Assembly (NCBI RefSeq): GCF_965363235.1 | Contig: NC_134847.1 | Span: 73,414,268-73,478,267 of the forward strand | Length of the DNA: 64,000 bases | Direction: 5' to 3' | DNA from: Mytilus galloprovincialis | Lineage: Eukaryota; Mollusca; Bivalvia; Mytilida; Mytilidae | Shown here: positions 23,650-38,600 of the stretch, piece by piece | Numbering within the stretch: position 1 is the stretch's first letter | How the letters are laid out: each line of letters opens with the position of its first letter | Translations under genes and position numbers: made by a program | Notes under the pieces: generated by a model | Databases searched by the model: none | What the model was told of the DNA's origin: nothing | Seen by the model: only the letters and a program-made list of their open reading frames with translations

Positions 23650-26600
23650 CTACAATTATATAATCATGATATGAAATAAAATAAAATACTAACAGATGAT
23701 TAAAATGTGAGCAGGTGTGAGAAGAAACTTTAATTGATCCATTAACATGTTTGCACTATGCAGGTGTTAGAAAACATGTTTACTGTAAGTAACTGCTATT
23801 TCTCAGAAAGAGGAATAAGAAATGCAATTTTAAGTTCTGTTTAAGTTCGTTTTTTTTTTTAAAGAATATTTACAACTTTTTACCCCATTACTTTAATTCA
23901 ATGAATTCTCTTTTTTGCTTTAAGCTTAGTTCTCATTCATGTATATATAGTATATAGTATTTAAATTAGTTCAGACTAAATGTGCATGACATGTATGTTC
24001 TATGTCTTTTATGTTTTAATATTAGTATTGTGTATGATTAATATGTAAATGTATGTATTTGTCTGTTATAAAAGCTCACAGAGCTTATGTTTATTTGTTA
24101 TGTAACATGCCTACTATAAATAAAGCTTTGAATTGAATTGAACTGAAAACTTGGGTTCAAGGGCCTATATTGCTCAATTGTCATCTATTAAGATAATTGT
24201 AAAAATACACGTGTGTTGAAGAATACTGATGTTTAAAACTTTGAGATTTAAACCATAAATTGCACATGTACTTCAGTTTACTGTGGCTACTTTTGAATGA
24301 AAATTTGTTTTTGATCCCTATGAGACCAAAGGGGAACTCAGTTTGTATCAGGGTAAAAAAGACCACAAAAGCAGGGTTGGAACTAAGGTGAGTCCATGTG
24401 CCCCAAAATCATGAAAATCTATCTGAACTTCTCATTTTCAAAACTGAGAAATCCGAAGGTTCATCAAGATTTTAAACTGTTGTTTTAACTGATCACAAAA
24501 ATCATTAACTAGCAAAAGGTAATAAAATAATCTAAGTTTGATGTAATTTCCTTTCTCTATTTTGTCATGGAGACTGAAATGATATGGCAATACAATATCT
24601 TTTTCTTGACAAGGCAAAAAATGAAGATTCCTTGGACTCACCTTCAAAAACTTGTTAGTAAGAACCCTTCACATGTATTACAATGTACTTACCTGGCACA
24701 TAGAACTACAGAAAGGAGAAATGTCCAGTATAAACGGGAAGTCTACGTGTCTATTAACCTTCCGTGAGGTAAAACCAACCTACAAATATATCAAATAAAC
24801 AATTGTAGATAGCTTTGCTTCCTCAATCTGTCTTTCTATGATTAAAAAAGTTTAACATGATTAACAATACTGAACATACTGAAAAGTCATCTGTTTTTAC
24901 AATCACAGCTAAATTTGATTTCAGAAATTACAAAATTTTTATTTCACCAACTTTTAACATTTCTCTTATAAAGTATTTATTTTTACATGTGATTTGCATT
25001 GTACCTACTAGTGATCTTATAAAAATCCATCTGCATTTTGATTGGAAATGCATAAGCGTTTCTTGATAAAAATAAAAGAGCTCATATATAAATTATAATT
25101 ACCTGTTCAAACCTCTTAAGGTGAAGTGTGAGAACTGGGGGAGGAGTGTAGATTAAGTAATACTTTGAGGCATTGGAATAAACCATACCTTTCTTCTCTG
25201 AAAAATAAGTCACATATTGTACAGATTTATTATTTTATATACGAAAACAGAGAAACTGGTTTACACTAATATTTTCTGGTGTTTGCTTGTATTTGAAAAG
25301 TTTCCAGTGTCATGTATTGTGTCATGTATTGTGTCATGTATTGTGTACCAAGTAGGGAAAATGACAGTTGCAAAAGTAATTGTTATCAATTCATTGATGT
25401 GTTTGAGCTTTTGATTTTGCCATTGATTTTGGACTTACCTATCTGAATTTTCTTCAGGGTATAGCATTTTTGTGATTTTAAGTTTTTGCCAAACTCATTA
25501 ATGAATGAATGTTGAACATCCAATGGCAAATTAAAACATGCATATTTAGAAAATTTTAATGTGTTATGACTATGAACCCTGATGTGTACTCAGATATCAA
25601 CTTTCGTACATTTTGTAGCTAAATTTTGACACTTTTCACAGATCAAGAAAATAATAAATTCACTGTATTTTGGATTGACCCAGAGTTTAAATATATCCCC
25701 GATCTCATACACTATACTAACATCTATGCAAGTTAAAAATAGACTGCAAAAAGGGAAGTTGTATTTGCATAATGTATGCTTTTGTAATTAATTGGATTTT
25801 TTCCAAAAAAAATTATCAAGCAGGTTTTTGGAATTTAAATTTTGAATTTTCCACAAATAAATCAGTTTGAATTCATTTTTTGTAAGTTTGTTCTATTCTA
25901 ACATGGTTGCCTTTCCACATGAATTACAATACTGAATTTGAACCAAGTTTGAGCTTATAATATTGTGCATCATTATTCTGAAATACATTGTTAAAAATAA
26001 TTACACTCATTTAACAATATATACAGATATATATGAACAGTAATGATACCATATTGGTTGTAAATTCTAAATGTTAACATAAAAAGATCGGATTACTCTA
26101 GCAGATGTGGGATAATCAATAAACATCAGTAAATCTTATGAACAGTGGTATTCATTATAATCTGGGTTAATTTATTTTATTGTACAGTGCATATTAACAT
26201 GTAATGAAAATCTTTCTGAACAGGGCACAGTGAAACATTTCTCAAAACTGTCCAGATAAAGAAAAACAATAGATGCACCTGAACATTTTAATACTGTCAA
26301 TGACTGTATTTCACAATTATCATTAAATTATTTCCTGGGGGTAATACCCATGATGACATCTTTTTCCTTCCATGTTTCATATGTAAGGCCAATCAAAAAA
26401 GTATGTGTGTTTACTGTCACGTGCTGGAAAAAAAAGGGTAGAAAGTAGGGATTTTTTTAATTTTTAATACTTTTTTTACATTGCGTCTATGGGAGCAACA
26501 TTGTGACTTAATCAAATAAGTAAAACAACTTAAAGGTAGGTAGGTAGGAGTACAGTAAACTCACATACTTTTTTGTTTGGCCTAATAAGGCTGAAGAGAG

Positions 26601-29600
26601 AGTGCCTATACATATACCTTTAAATTATCAGGGCACTGCATCCCATGTGAAAAATAAAACATTTTCATTTTGATCAGTGAAGTTAAACTGTCATGTTACT
26701 GATTCCAGAGTTTTAGTTTCATCCTACTGGTACTTTAAAATTCTCTCTTCAATCATGAAAATCTTAACATGCTTAAGGCTATTCCAGTGAAAAAAACTAT
26801 ATGGGTGATTGGAAAACACTTTTTATAGCCATCACCCAATGCCATACAAATGCATTTTACTCTGCATACATACCACACAATTTGAACTTCTTGACCTTCC
26901 CCAAACACATACAAAACTAATTCAGGTGCCTTCCAACCCCACATATATTTTTTTTCTTGAATAGGTCTAAAGCAAAATGTCAAATACTCTGGACAGTTGT
27001 ACCTGATTTAAATCAAAGCCTTAAAGGCTGTAAAAGCAATTGCTGCCATGTTAATGTTTGGGGACTTTTATTTTTCATCCACATATATACAAGAATTAAA
27101 CCTGACATGAGTGTTGTCTAGTTAAAAGTAAGAAGGTTTTAACTTTATATAAATAAAAGACTTTAGCAGAAAGTCATTTTTAATATGTTTTATATTTCAC
27201 AAGGAGACAACACGTTTACCAGGCTAAAGTTGGGGTCAAATATACATGTGCTGAAACATATAACTCAAAAAGAAATCATCATGGATTATCCCCTGGTAGT
27301 GTTTGTAACTTCCTTGGCAATAATTTCCTTTATTGATTTAATTTTAACAATTTTCATTATTAATTTATATTTAACCATTAACACAAATGATTAAGTTAAA
27401 ACATTTCAACTTTCCAGACGCAAATGTTAAAAAAAGGGAAAGAAATAAAATATCTTACAAGACATAAACATGTAAAGAATAAATGTATATTTCAGCTTAA
27501 TAAAAATATTTTCATAATGTTACTTTGTCATCATTTTTAAAACTAAGTTCCAAACATTATTGCTCAGTTGATATGTGTCCTTCTGATGCGGTACGAGCAC
27601 AGGCACTTGTTTCTATCCAAAGGTCGATTATCCATATAAATAGTTGAAATCTATTGAAATATTTTTGTTGGCATTCAAGGAATAGGTAACATATAAAATG
27701 TTGGCATTCGAGGAAGACACCCTGTTGGTGACCTTAATTCTGCTGTTGTATGTTTTTCTATGGTCGGGTTGTTGTCTCTTTGACAAATTCCCCATTTCCA
27801 TTCTCAATTTTATTATACGAACAAGAACAAACAGCTCTACGTTGCTTTAATATTTATCAATTTTCAGGAAACATTGCGAAACATGATCTTCAATATTTCG
27901 AAAACATGTGAAATAAAATTGCTAACACGGTGGACCGTCGAGTGTCAACAAACGTAGAAGACTTGTTCACTGAAAAGACTTTTTTCTTCTTCCTTTATAG
28001 TACAGGCCTCCCAGGGGAGTATTATCGTACTGTTTTATGTACATGTTCGATGTGAGAACAACAAATGTGCGGGTAGGTGCGAAATATCTACAGTGAAACG
28101 GTGATTCTTTAAAATAAGGTTAAAAACAAGGTTGTACATCTATCGAAGCTGGACCACTTGCACACCCCTTTTGAATGAATCAAGGGTTGTGCAGCTTACT
28201 AGTTGTTGTGGCAGTCCGTTCCAGATTCTGATGGTGTCTGGGAAAAACGAGTATCGATATACTCGAGTCCTGGCAAAAGGAACAAGGAATCGTTCTTTGT
28301 GCCCTCGTACTGACGAGGATAATGGTTTCATCTGACATTTGTTATGCAAACCCAGTTTTGATCATGATATTTAAAAAGACGTACTTTTTTCAATCTATGT
28401 ATTAATAAACTAGAAAATTCCAAATTGTAAATATCTCTCATCTGGACCGACTTGGCATCTACTACGTTTGGACGGGTCCATTTCATTAGTAAGGTGATCG
28501 ATAAATATTACGGAGTTTTGACAGAAAAGGAAAACGAACTTATTGTTATGTGTTTTCAACAAGGGTTTCGTTCCGCTAAATTATTTGCGCAAATAAAGTT
28601 TGTCTATTTTTAGATTACAGGTAATAATTTGACACTACGCATTAACCTGTGTAGTGATTTTGATTTTACGATAAATGTATGAATGAACGATAATTTTATG
28701 AATGAACAAGAGCACCTGACCTCTTAAAGAAACACAAATTAAACATAAAAAACCGTATTAATTAGGAGATAATTCAGTTAAATTTTCAATACTAAATCAA
28801 CAACTGAAATGAATCCATATTTTGTTGAAACATCGTACGAACGGCGGAAAACGGAATCGCATTTATAAAAATGTACTTTTTTTCACTCGGACTTCTATGT
28901 TATTTGATAGTCAAACGGTTGACCCTTTAAATACAAAAATACATCTACAAGAACATATTCTGAAACTTCTTAAATCCACCAACTTTTTTTTAAAGTTTCA
29001 AGCTATGTATTGCATTAGAAAACATACATAGGTGTTAAAGAATGACTGACCAGGAGCCTGTTTAACAAAATACTATGGCTTGATCTGGGCGGAGTCTCTG
29101 ATCTGGGTCACAAAGATGGCCATACGCGACGGCATAAAAGCAATTGCTTTAAAAACTAGAGGCTCTTAAGAGCCTGTGTCGCTCACCTTGGTCTATGTGC
29201 ATATTAAACAGAGGACACAGATGGAATCATGACAAAATTGTGTTTTGGTGATGGTGATGTGTTTGTAGATCTTAATTTACTGAACATTCTTGCTTCTTAC
29301 AATTATCTCAATTTATAATGAATTTGGCCCATTAGTTACAGAGGAAAATATTTTGTTAAAGTTTACAAAAATATTAAAAATTGACGATAAAGGGCAATAA
29401 CTCCTTAAGGGGTCAACTGACCTTTTTGGTCATGTTGACTTATTTGTGGATATTACTTTGCTGAACATTATTGCTGTTTACAGTTTATCCCCCAATGATG
29501 ATTGTGGCCAAGTTTGGTTAAATTTGGCCCAGTAGTTTCAGAGGAGAAGATTTTTGTAAAAGTTAACGACGCCAGACGCAAAGTGATGAGAAAAGCTCAC

Positions 29601-32600
29601 TTGGCCCTTTGGGCCAGGTGAGCTAAAAAAAGAGAAAACTATTCAACCATGAAAATGTATCAAACTTACCTCCATCTGAATGTTTCTTGTCTCTGAGTTT
29701 GGTACAATTAGCACAGCCAAATTTATTGTTCCCCGTCAATAACTCGGCTGAAGTAAACTGGTGTAGACATGACATCACAGAACACTCTCTTGACGAAGGA
29801 ATGTAATGTGTGCCAAGCATAGTTGTTGACTTAACCTGCGCTTCCTTTTTAAAATCCCTCTTATTACAGGTATTCTTGGCGGAACCTTGTCTAGAAAGAG
29901 GTGGACTATTCTTTGAATTTCTGGAAGATTTTTGACAGCTTTCATCATCAATATTTTTGTCGTGTTTTGAGGTATTTTCATCATCAGAATTCACATCTAA
30001 GCCATTAAAATGTATATGATTGACTTTATCCCTCTGCTGACTACAATTTATATCTAAACTTTCTAACTTGGAAGTCAATTCTTGCGTATCCAAAGCACCA
30101 TTAACAGATAAACCTTCTAACTTTGAAGACATTTCTTCAACGTTTTTTCCACCTTTATTTTCAATAGCACTATTTATGACATTTGTAGATGGAGCGTTTG
30201 TATCTACAAAAGTATTCCTAGCCTCCTGTGATTTTGCACATTCTATCCCATTTTTAACATTTTCCATAGAATTATCCAACCTCTCACCTTTGCCCCTCAT
30301 AACCCCATGACATTCTGATTTGGTTTCAGCATCCATGTCATTGCATAGAGTATTTGCATTATCTAAACTATTCAAAGTTTCAAACACCTCGTCATCATGA
30401 AGTTCATTACAGTATCCATTTACAACATCTCCCTGAACATCATCGAGAATTGCATTGGCAATCACCTTTGGTTTAACTAGTTCTTTACCTTCCTCTATCT
30501 TATCAACTTCTACATCATTTAATGACACAGAGGCTGATACATTATTCAAAGTATTGTTAGAATCTGTATTTAGTACATCAGTAACACTGCTATCAGCTTG
30601 TATAGTGGAGGTACTACTGCTCAATGTACTATCAGTAGTGTCTTGTACTGTGGAGGTACTGCTGTTCATTGTATTCTCTGATACGGAGGTGGTTGAATTA
30701 GTACTACCTACATCCTCAGCAGACAAATTGACAGACGTATCCATACTTAGAACTCGAGATATATCACTCTCCAAATTATCTTCAATATCTGCATCTGTAA
30801 AGTAAGAATGTATGGATTATACTTGTAACATGAATCACTATTTCACTGCTACCAATATAACTTACACATAATTGATAAAATCTTGAACAAAAGCCACTTA
30901 AGTATTATTAAGTTTGAAAAAAATGTATTGATATAAATTACAAATATTAAAGCTATAATAATTTCGAAAAAAATCCTACTTTTTAGAAATAATTTCTAAA
31001 TTTACAGTTAAATGTTGTTTTTATGGATTTTTATCAAGTTTAAGGGTCTAAATCGAATTTTTTCTTTTATATAGGATTTCGCTATATTTTTCTATAAAAG
31101 AACTTTATCTTATACTGAATAGAAAAATAAAATAAAGAAATTGGGTCACTGTTCATTTACGCTCACATCTGCCTTCGAAAGAAGCATACATTTTTGTAAA
31201 AGTACCTTTTTTCTGTTGAACTAATAGGAGAAATAGATCTAGAGGTAATATTGAAATAAAAGAAGAATTTAATTACAGAAATCGCTCAAATTTTACTATA
31301 GTCTAGTTTAAGTATAGCTTATTTGAAAATAGTAATTAAAATTATAGGTCACCGATGAGTTAAAAAAGATATTTCAATTCTAATGCGAAAAATGGCATTT
31401 TTGCACCAAACAGAGATAATTTCTACATTTTAAAATTCATCTGTGGCCAACACAAATTGATTTTTTTGAATGATTTTTGTACCATATGATAAAGCAACAT
31501 TAACTTAGGATAATAAATAAAATTTGTAATGAAATTTTTTTAGTTTAATTTTTTTCTGAAACCCTTGAGCCTTCTTAAGTTTAGTTTCCAGATGTCATAC
31601 TGTAGATTCATTTAGTGTCATGGGTACCAATTTTCATGGATTGAAGATAAATGGTATTTTCATGGATACTGGATTAAATTGTGGTTTTGCAAAAAAGTTT
31701 GTATACTAACCTTTTGTCAACCCACCAAGATGGTAACACAAAACTATGATGTGAATATTTAAAATGTGTTTCAAGTCTCAATTTAAATCTATTAATACAC
31801 TTTTAGATGATGAATAAAAAATATATACCAGAAGGATCATCCTTATTACTGGAATTATCATCCTGCTCCCCTGACTTCTGACCTTCTGACTTCTTATCCT
31901 CATCCTCCTCTTCTTCATCATCTACACCCTCAGGCTCATTATCTTGATCCACTTCCCCTTCAACTTCTTGACCAGTTGATTCTTGTGTCGATTTTGTTAA
32001 AGAAACTTTACTCTTCTTCTGCAAGAAACAACAACATTAGGATTGAAATATGCAAACAGATAAGAAGCTTCAAGGGTGACTGACTTTACTATTGGACTCA
32101 TTTGACATTTTAGGCAAAAGAAAATGATAATTTCATTGTCTTATGTTAACATTATTAAAGCATAAGAAAATGATAAATGAATTGTCTCACTTGACTTAAT
32201 TAAGGCAAAAGAAAATGATAATTCAAATAGTTTCACTTAACTTTATGATCCACTATGACAAAAGAAAATTATAAAGTATAAACCATACCCTTGCATCTTT
32301 CTTTGCTAGTCTTTTCTGTTTTTTTATCTCTTGTTTACTTTGTCTGGTTGCTTTGTATTGTTTGCCACCATCAGTTTTGACACTTTCATCTGTTTTTTCC
32401 TCCGACTCTTTCCTTCTGGCACCTAGTGCTTGGTTTGGCCTTTGAGTCTACAGATGGTAAAGAAATGTTGAATAAGTATACATAAATAATTGATTCTTTC
32501 AAAGTTTACTATATAGAAAATAATTTCAAGGTAAGTTATACAAATTCATCACCAAATCAAATTCAAGTTTTAAAAATTGATACTTGCATTCACGTAAAGG

Positions 32601-35600
32601 AACTTTTGATTAAAACTTTTAGTGTCCACAAAATATATGAAAATACAAAATGTGTGAAAAAAAAATTTGAAATAAAAATCCAGATATTTTGTACATCTAG
32701 CGTGTTACTGAAATGTAAAATTCAATAAATGTAAAACTGTTCTGTCAGTCACAATGTGTAAAACAAAAGAAGACTTGCAGAAATATTTTGTAAGAATGAT
32801 TGGTTATGTTAAAAGTCAATGTTCACAATGTACAATGATGTACATCAAACCATTTGATTATAATACTTTTTACTTAGAAAATCGTCATCATGAAAACTTA
32901 AAATGAAAATCCCATATAAACCATGATAATTTGATAATTCACAACATTCACATCTTAAATTGACAGAACTTCAGACCATTAATACATAAAAACAATAAAA
33001 ATGGTCTATCCCTCTCAGTTATTAAATTATACAAAATGTGTGTGATGATTTTACAAACAATGTGAGTAGCCCCCGTAAAAATATGTTAATTTTATTTACA
33101 CATATCAAATAATTTCTGCTTTATACTTACTTTTTCTTCAGTGACTGGTAAAGACAGGTCTAAAAATGGTTCAAATATCTGACTTATCTGAAACGAAAAT
33201 AATTTTATAGGTATATCTAATTAACATAAGTTATGATAAAAATTATAAACAAGTGCACTTTCTACCATATTGTATAAAAAGATGGCATAATTTTCTTAAA
33301 AATTCATGACTATTCTGATTTCTATTTTTTTTTTCCTTTTTGAATTTTTTTTTATAACAAGAATCATACAAAATTCAAAATAAGAAAACACAATCAATTC
33401 TATTTCTTCTCTGTTATTTTTTTAAACAGATATTTCTGAACATCCAGCGATTCATTATAATTCTTTGGGTATCAATTTTTATGTATTTTGTGGGAACCAG
33501 AAATTAAATGTTGAAAGAATTACATATTTACTATAGAAATGTATGCAGACATTGGTGGGATTTTATAGCTGTGGTGAAAACCCATTGGTGGCCTTGGACT
33601 GTTTTTTCTCTTTATTTGGGTTGTTGTTTCTATGACAAATTCCCTACTTCTATCTCAATTCTATTGGAAAAACCACGAAATGAAATATCCATAAAAATGC
33701 AAGTTGGTACCAATCCACAAAAACTGACATTCATGAAAATAATTGAATCCACAGATGTGCCTTTATCTAACTAGTTACTGTTAATGCAACTAAAAAAAAA
33801 ATGTTGGTGATACAAAATAACCATGAAAGTAGTATACCAATTATCAGAATAAACAGACAGCAATACAATACTTACATGTTTACATTCCTCACACATAACT
33901 GTACTGAGTAAATGTCCACCAAACATAGTATCTACAAATGTGTGTTTCACCAATCTACCATATTCTACAATAGATAACAAATCATCAGTCAGAATTCTAT
34001 CAGACTATATTTCATTATATGTTTGTTAATATCAAATAAACAAATTAATATTGAACACATAAAATGATTATGCAACAGACAACCAATAAATTCTTGCATG
34101 CATTATAGTACAGACAAAAAACCCACTTTAAGTGCAGTGCATCTTAAACACCCTCTCTCTTTTCTTTTGTTGTATAATAGTTAATAATATTTTATTACCT
34201 TTCATTTTCAAACTTTATAACTTCAGGAGTTTGTGTTTATTTATTATTACCTTTCATTTTCAAACTTTATATCTTCAGGAGTTTGTGTTTATTTATTATT
34301 ACCTTTTATTTTAAGCTTTATATCTTCAGGAGTTTGTGTTTATTTATAATTACCTTTTATTTTAACCTTTATATCTTCAGGAACTTGTGTTTATTTATAA
34401 TTACCTTTTATTTTAACCTTTATATCTTCAGGAGTTTGTGTTTATTTATAATTACCTTTTATTTTAACCTTTATATCTTCAGGAGTTTGTGTTTATTCAT
34501 AATTACCTTTTATTTTAACCTTTATATCTTCGGGAACTTTCTTGGGATTTATATTTTCAGGAAGTCTGTAGTGTTTTAAGATGGCTGCCTGTGACCTCTG
34601 AAATAAAACACATTCCAAAATTAGACTAATGTCAAATCAAATTTCATTCAAACATATTCTATAATTCTAATTGTCTAAATCAATTCAAATAATGTTCTGA
34701 AACACTTACAAAGTATGTATAGCAGATAAGGTGGAATTCCAGTTCATCACAAGAAAAAGGGATATAACTCTAGAACTGTAAAAGTGACACTACCCAAATT
34801 TGTACTTGATCTGTGTTTTGTGGTAATAAGCATTATGTATATAAGTTTCATATCATTTGGTTGCGGTAAACTAAAGTAAGAGAACAGAAAAGAGTCTGAC
34901 ATGTTATTCATAAATCTTTTGCTGTATTTGTAGAATAAAATGTTTTACCCATCATAAGACCATAGTAGTTTTACAGTAACCCCATTCCATATAGCCCAAT
35001 AGTATGTTAAACCTGTTCCTTTTAATGCACCTGGCCCAAGTCAGGAGCCTGTGGTTCAGTGGTCTATATAGCCCAATAGTATGTTAAACCTGTTCCTTTA
35101 AATGCACCTGGCCCAAGTCAGGAGCCTGTGGTTCAGTGGTACATATAGCCCAATAGTATGTTAAACCTGTTCCTTTAAATGCACCTGGCCCAAGTCAGGA
35201 GCCTGTGGTTCAGTGGTACATATAGCCCAATAGTATGTTAAACCTGTTCCTTTTAATGCACCTGGCCCAAGTCAGGAGCCTGTGGTTCAGTGGTACATAT
35301 AGCCCAATAGTATGTTAAACCTGTTCCTTTTAATGCACCTGGTCCAAGTCAGGAGCCTGTGGTTCAGTGGTACATATAGCCCAATAGTATGTTAAACCTG
35401 TTCCTTTTAATGCACCTGGCCCAAGTCAGGAGCCTGTGGTTCATTGGTACATATAGCCCAATAGTATGTTAAACCTGTTCCTTTTAATGTACCTGGCCCA
35501 AGTCAGGAGCCTGTGGTTCAGTGGTACATATAGCCCAATAGTATGTTAAACCTGTTCCTTTTAATGGACCTGGCCCAAGTCAGGAGCCTGTGGTTCAGTG

Positions 35601-38600
35601 GTACATATAGCCCAATAGTATGTTAAACCTGTTCCTTTTAATGCACCTGGCCCAAGTCAAGAGCCTGTGGTTCAGTGGTACATATAGCCCAATAGTATGT
35701 TAAACCTGTTCCTTTTAATGCACCTGGCCCAAGTCAAGAGCCTGTGGTTCAGTGGTACATATAGCCCAATAGTATGTTAAACCTGTTCCTTTAAATGCAC
35801 CTGGCCCAAGTCAGGAGCCTGTGGTTCAGTGGTACATATAGCCCAATAGTATGTTAAACCTGTTTCTTTTAATGGACCTGGCCCAAGTCAGGAGCCTGTG
35901 GTTCAGTGGTACATATAGCCCAATAGTATGTTAAACCTGTTCCTTTTAATGCACCTGGCCCAAGTCAGGAGCCTGTGGTTCAGTGGTACATATAGCCCAA
36001 TAGTATGTTAAACCTGTTCCTTTTAATGCACCTGGTCCAAGTCAGGAGCCTGTGGTTCAGTGGTACATATAGCCCAATAGTATGTTAAACCTGTTCCTTT
36101 TAATGCACCTGGCCCAAGTCAGGAGCCTGTGGTTCATTGGTACATATAGCCCAATAGTATGTTAAACCTGTTCCTTTTAATGTACCTGGCCCAAGTCAGG
36201 AGCCTGTGGTTCAGTGGTACATATAGCCCAATAGTATGTTAAACCTGTTCCTTTTAATGGACCTGGCCCAAGTCAGGAGCCTGTGGTTCAGTGGTACATA
36301 TAGCCCAATAGTATGTTAAACCTGTTCCTTTTAATGCACCTGGCCCAAGTCAAGATCCTGTGGTTCAGTGGTACATATAGCCCAATAGTATGTTAAACCT
36401 GTTCCTTTTAATGCACCTGGCCCAAGTCAAGAGCCTGTGGTTCAGTGGTACATATAGCCCAATAGTATGTTAAACCTGTTCCTTTAAATGCACCTGGCCC
36501 AAGTCAGGAGCCTGTGGTTCAGTGGTACATATAGCCCAATAGTATGTTAAACCTGTTTCTTTTAATGGACCTGGCCCAAGTCAGGAGCCTGTGGTTCAGT
36601 GGTACATATAGCCCAATAGTATGTTAAACCTGTTCCTTTTAATGCACCTGGCCCAAGTCAGGAGCCTGTGGTTCAGTGGTACATATAGCCCAATAGTATG
36701 TTAAACCTGTTCCTTTTAATGCACCTGGCCCAAGTCAGGAGCCTGTGGTTCAGTGGTACATATAGCCCAATAGTATGTTAAACCTGTTCCTTTTAATGGA
36801 CCTGGCCCAAGTCAGGAGCCTGTGGTTCAGTGATCCATATAGCCCAATAGTATGTTAAACCTGTTCCTTTTAATGGACCTGGCCCAAGTCAGGAGCCTGT
36901 GGTTCAGTGGTACATATAGCCCAATAGTATGTTAAACCTGTTCCTTTTAATGGACCTGGCCCAAGTCAGGAGCCTGTGGTTCAGTGGTACATATAGCCCA
37001 ATAGTATGTTAAACCTGTTCCTTTTAATGCACCTGGCCCAAGTCAGGAGCCTGTGGTTCAGTGATCCATATAGCCCAATAGTATGTTAAACCTGTTTCTT
37101 TTAATGGACCTGGCCCAAGTCAGGAGCCTGTGGTTCAGTGATCCATATAGCCCAATAGTATGTTAAACCTGTTCCTTTTAATGGACCTGGCCCAAGTCAG
37201 GAGCCTGTGGTTCAGTGATCCATATAGCCCAATAGTATGTTAAACCTGTTCCTTTTAATGGACCTGGCCCAAGTCAGGAGCCTGTGGTTCAGTGATCCAT
37301 ATAGCCCAATAGTATGTTAAACCTGTTCCTTTTAATGGACCTGGCCCAAGTCAGGAGCCTGTGGTTCAGTGGTACATATAGCCCAATAGTATGTTAAACC
37401 TGTTCCTTTTAATGGACCTGGCCCAAGTCAGGAGCCTGTGGTTCAGTGGTTGTTGTTTGTTTGTGTGTTTCATAGGTGTTTCTTGCTTCTTGTTTTTTTT
37501 TTTATATAAATCATACCTGTTTTCCTTTTTGAATTGTTCATTTTGGGGTCCTTTATAGCTTGTTGTTCTGTGTTCTGTTTTGAAGGATGTACTACAGCCT
37601 ATAATTTTAAACTTTTTATACATTGTGACTTGGATGGAGAGTTGTCTCATTAGCACTCATACCACATCGTCTTATTTATACATTTTTATCTGCGACATAT
37701 AGTCATCGTTTAAGTTAGTATTTCACATACAATATCTGCTAGTAATAAGTAATGTATAAACATTTCCTGACAAACCTTAATTTCTTCCATTTTCATACTG
37801 TCCAGTAGATATCGTAAAAGTTCATGACTGTCTTGTTGTTGGAATCCCCTAAATCGTTGTGCCCTGCAACATGAATACAAAAATAAAAACAAAGCTATCC
37901 CACAGGCCGAACAAAATACCATCACCCTACAGCCAAGGTTTGTATGTATCATTCAATAAATATTTGTATGGTTTCTTTTTTTCATGTGTTTAGGCTAAGT
38001 CTCATTGAGGTATAAACTACATCTCATTTTATTCATACACACATAAGAGAATTAATAAGCAGTCTCCAATGATTTTGTCTTTCCTTTGCATTATGTTTGA
38101 TGTAGTTATGAATAGAACATATATGCATACTTTTAAAGTCATAATAAACAAGTGACCGGTGAAAAATAATGTAAAAACTTAGTCTTCTGTGCACGATTTT
38201 ATCATTTTTTTGCATAAATTTCGTATAATCGTCAATTTTTTTTTAATCGGTCAGTGTTGTTGTGAAAATATGGCAGGTAATTAAAGTTCGTGTTTTGAAG
38301 CTGAAGTTTAACGATTGTCACCTGTTGGTCAACAATAAACAAAAAAAGCATGGATATTGAGCACGTGTTTAACATGTACAATCAGATAATAGGTTATAAG
38401 GACATCCATGCGTATCGCAATCACGAGATGGGTCACACGGAGGTCACTTTGCATACGGAAATATGTCACGGAATTGCTTCCTGAAAGCAAGCAATTAAAA
38501 TAAAAGTAAACTTCTTCTTAATATGAACAAATTAAAGAATTTTCTTCAGATAAAAAGTATATGTACATAAGTTTTATAATGAAAACTATCCAAATGTTGA

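Noticed and set aside
28132-28335. 67-residue plus-strand frame
   Set aside because: Antisense of the LINE C-terminal fragment on the minus strand.
30455-30805. 116-residue plus-strand frame
   Set aside because: Antisense shadow of USP16 exon 16.
34283-34579. 98-residue plus-strand frame with a 17-residue repeat
   Set aside because: Artefact of the 51-bp tandem repeat, which is antisense to USP16 intron 11.
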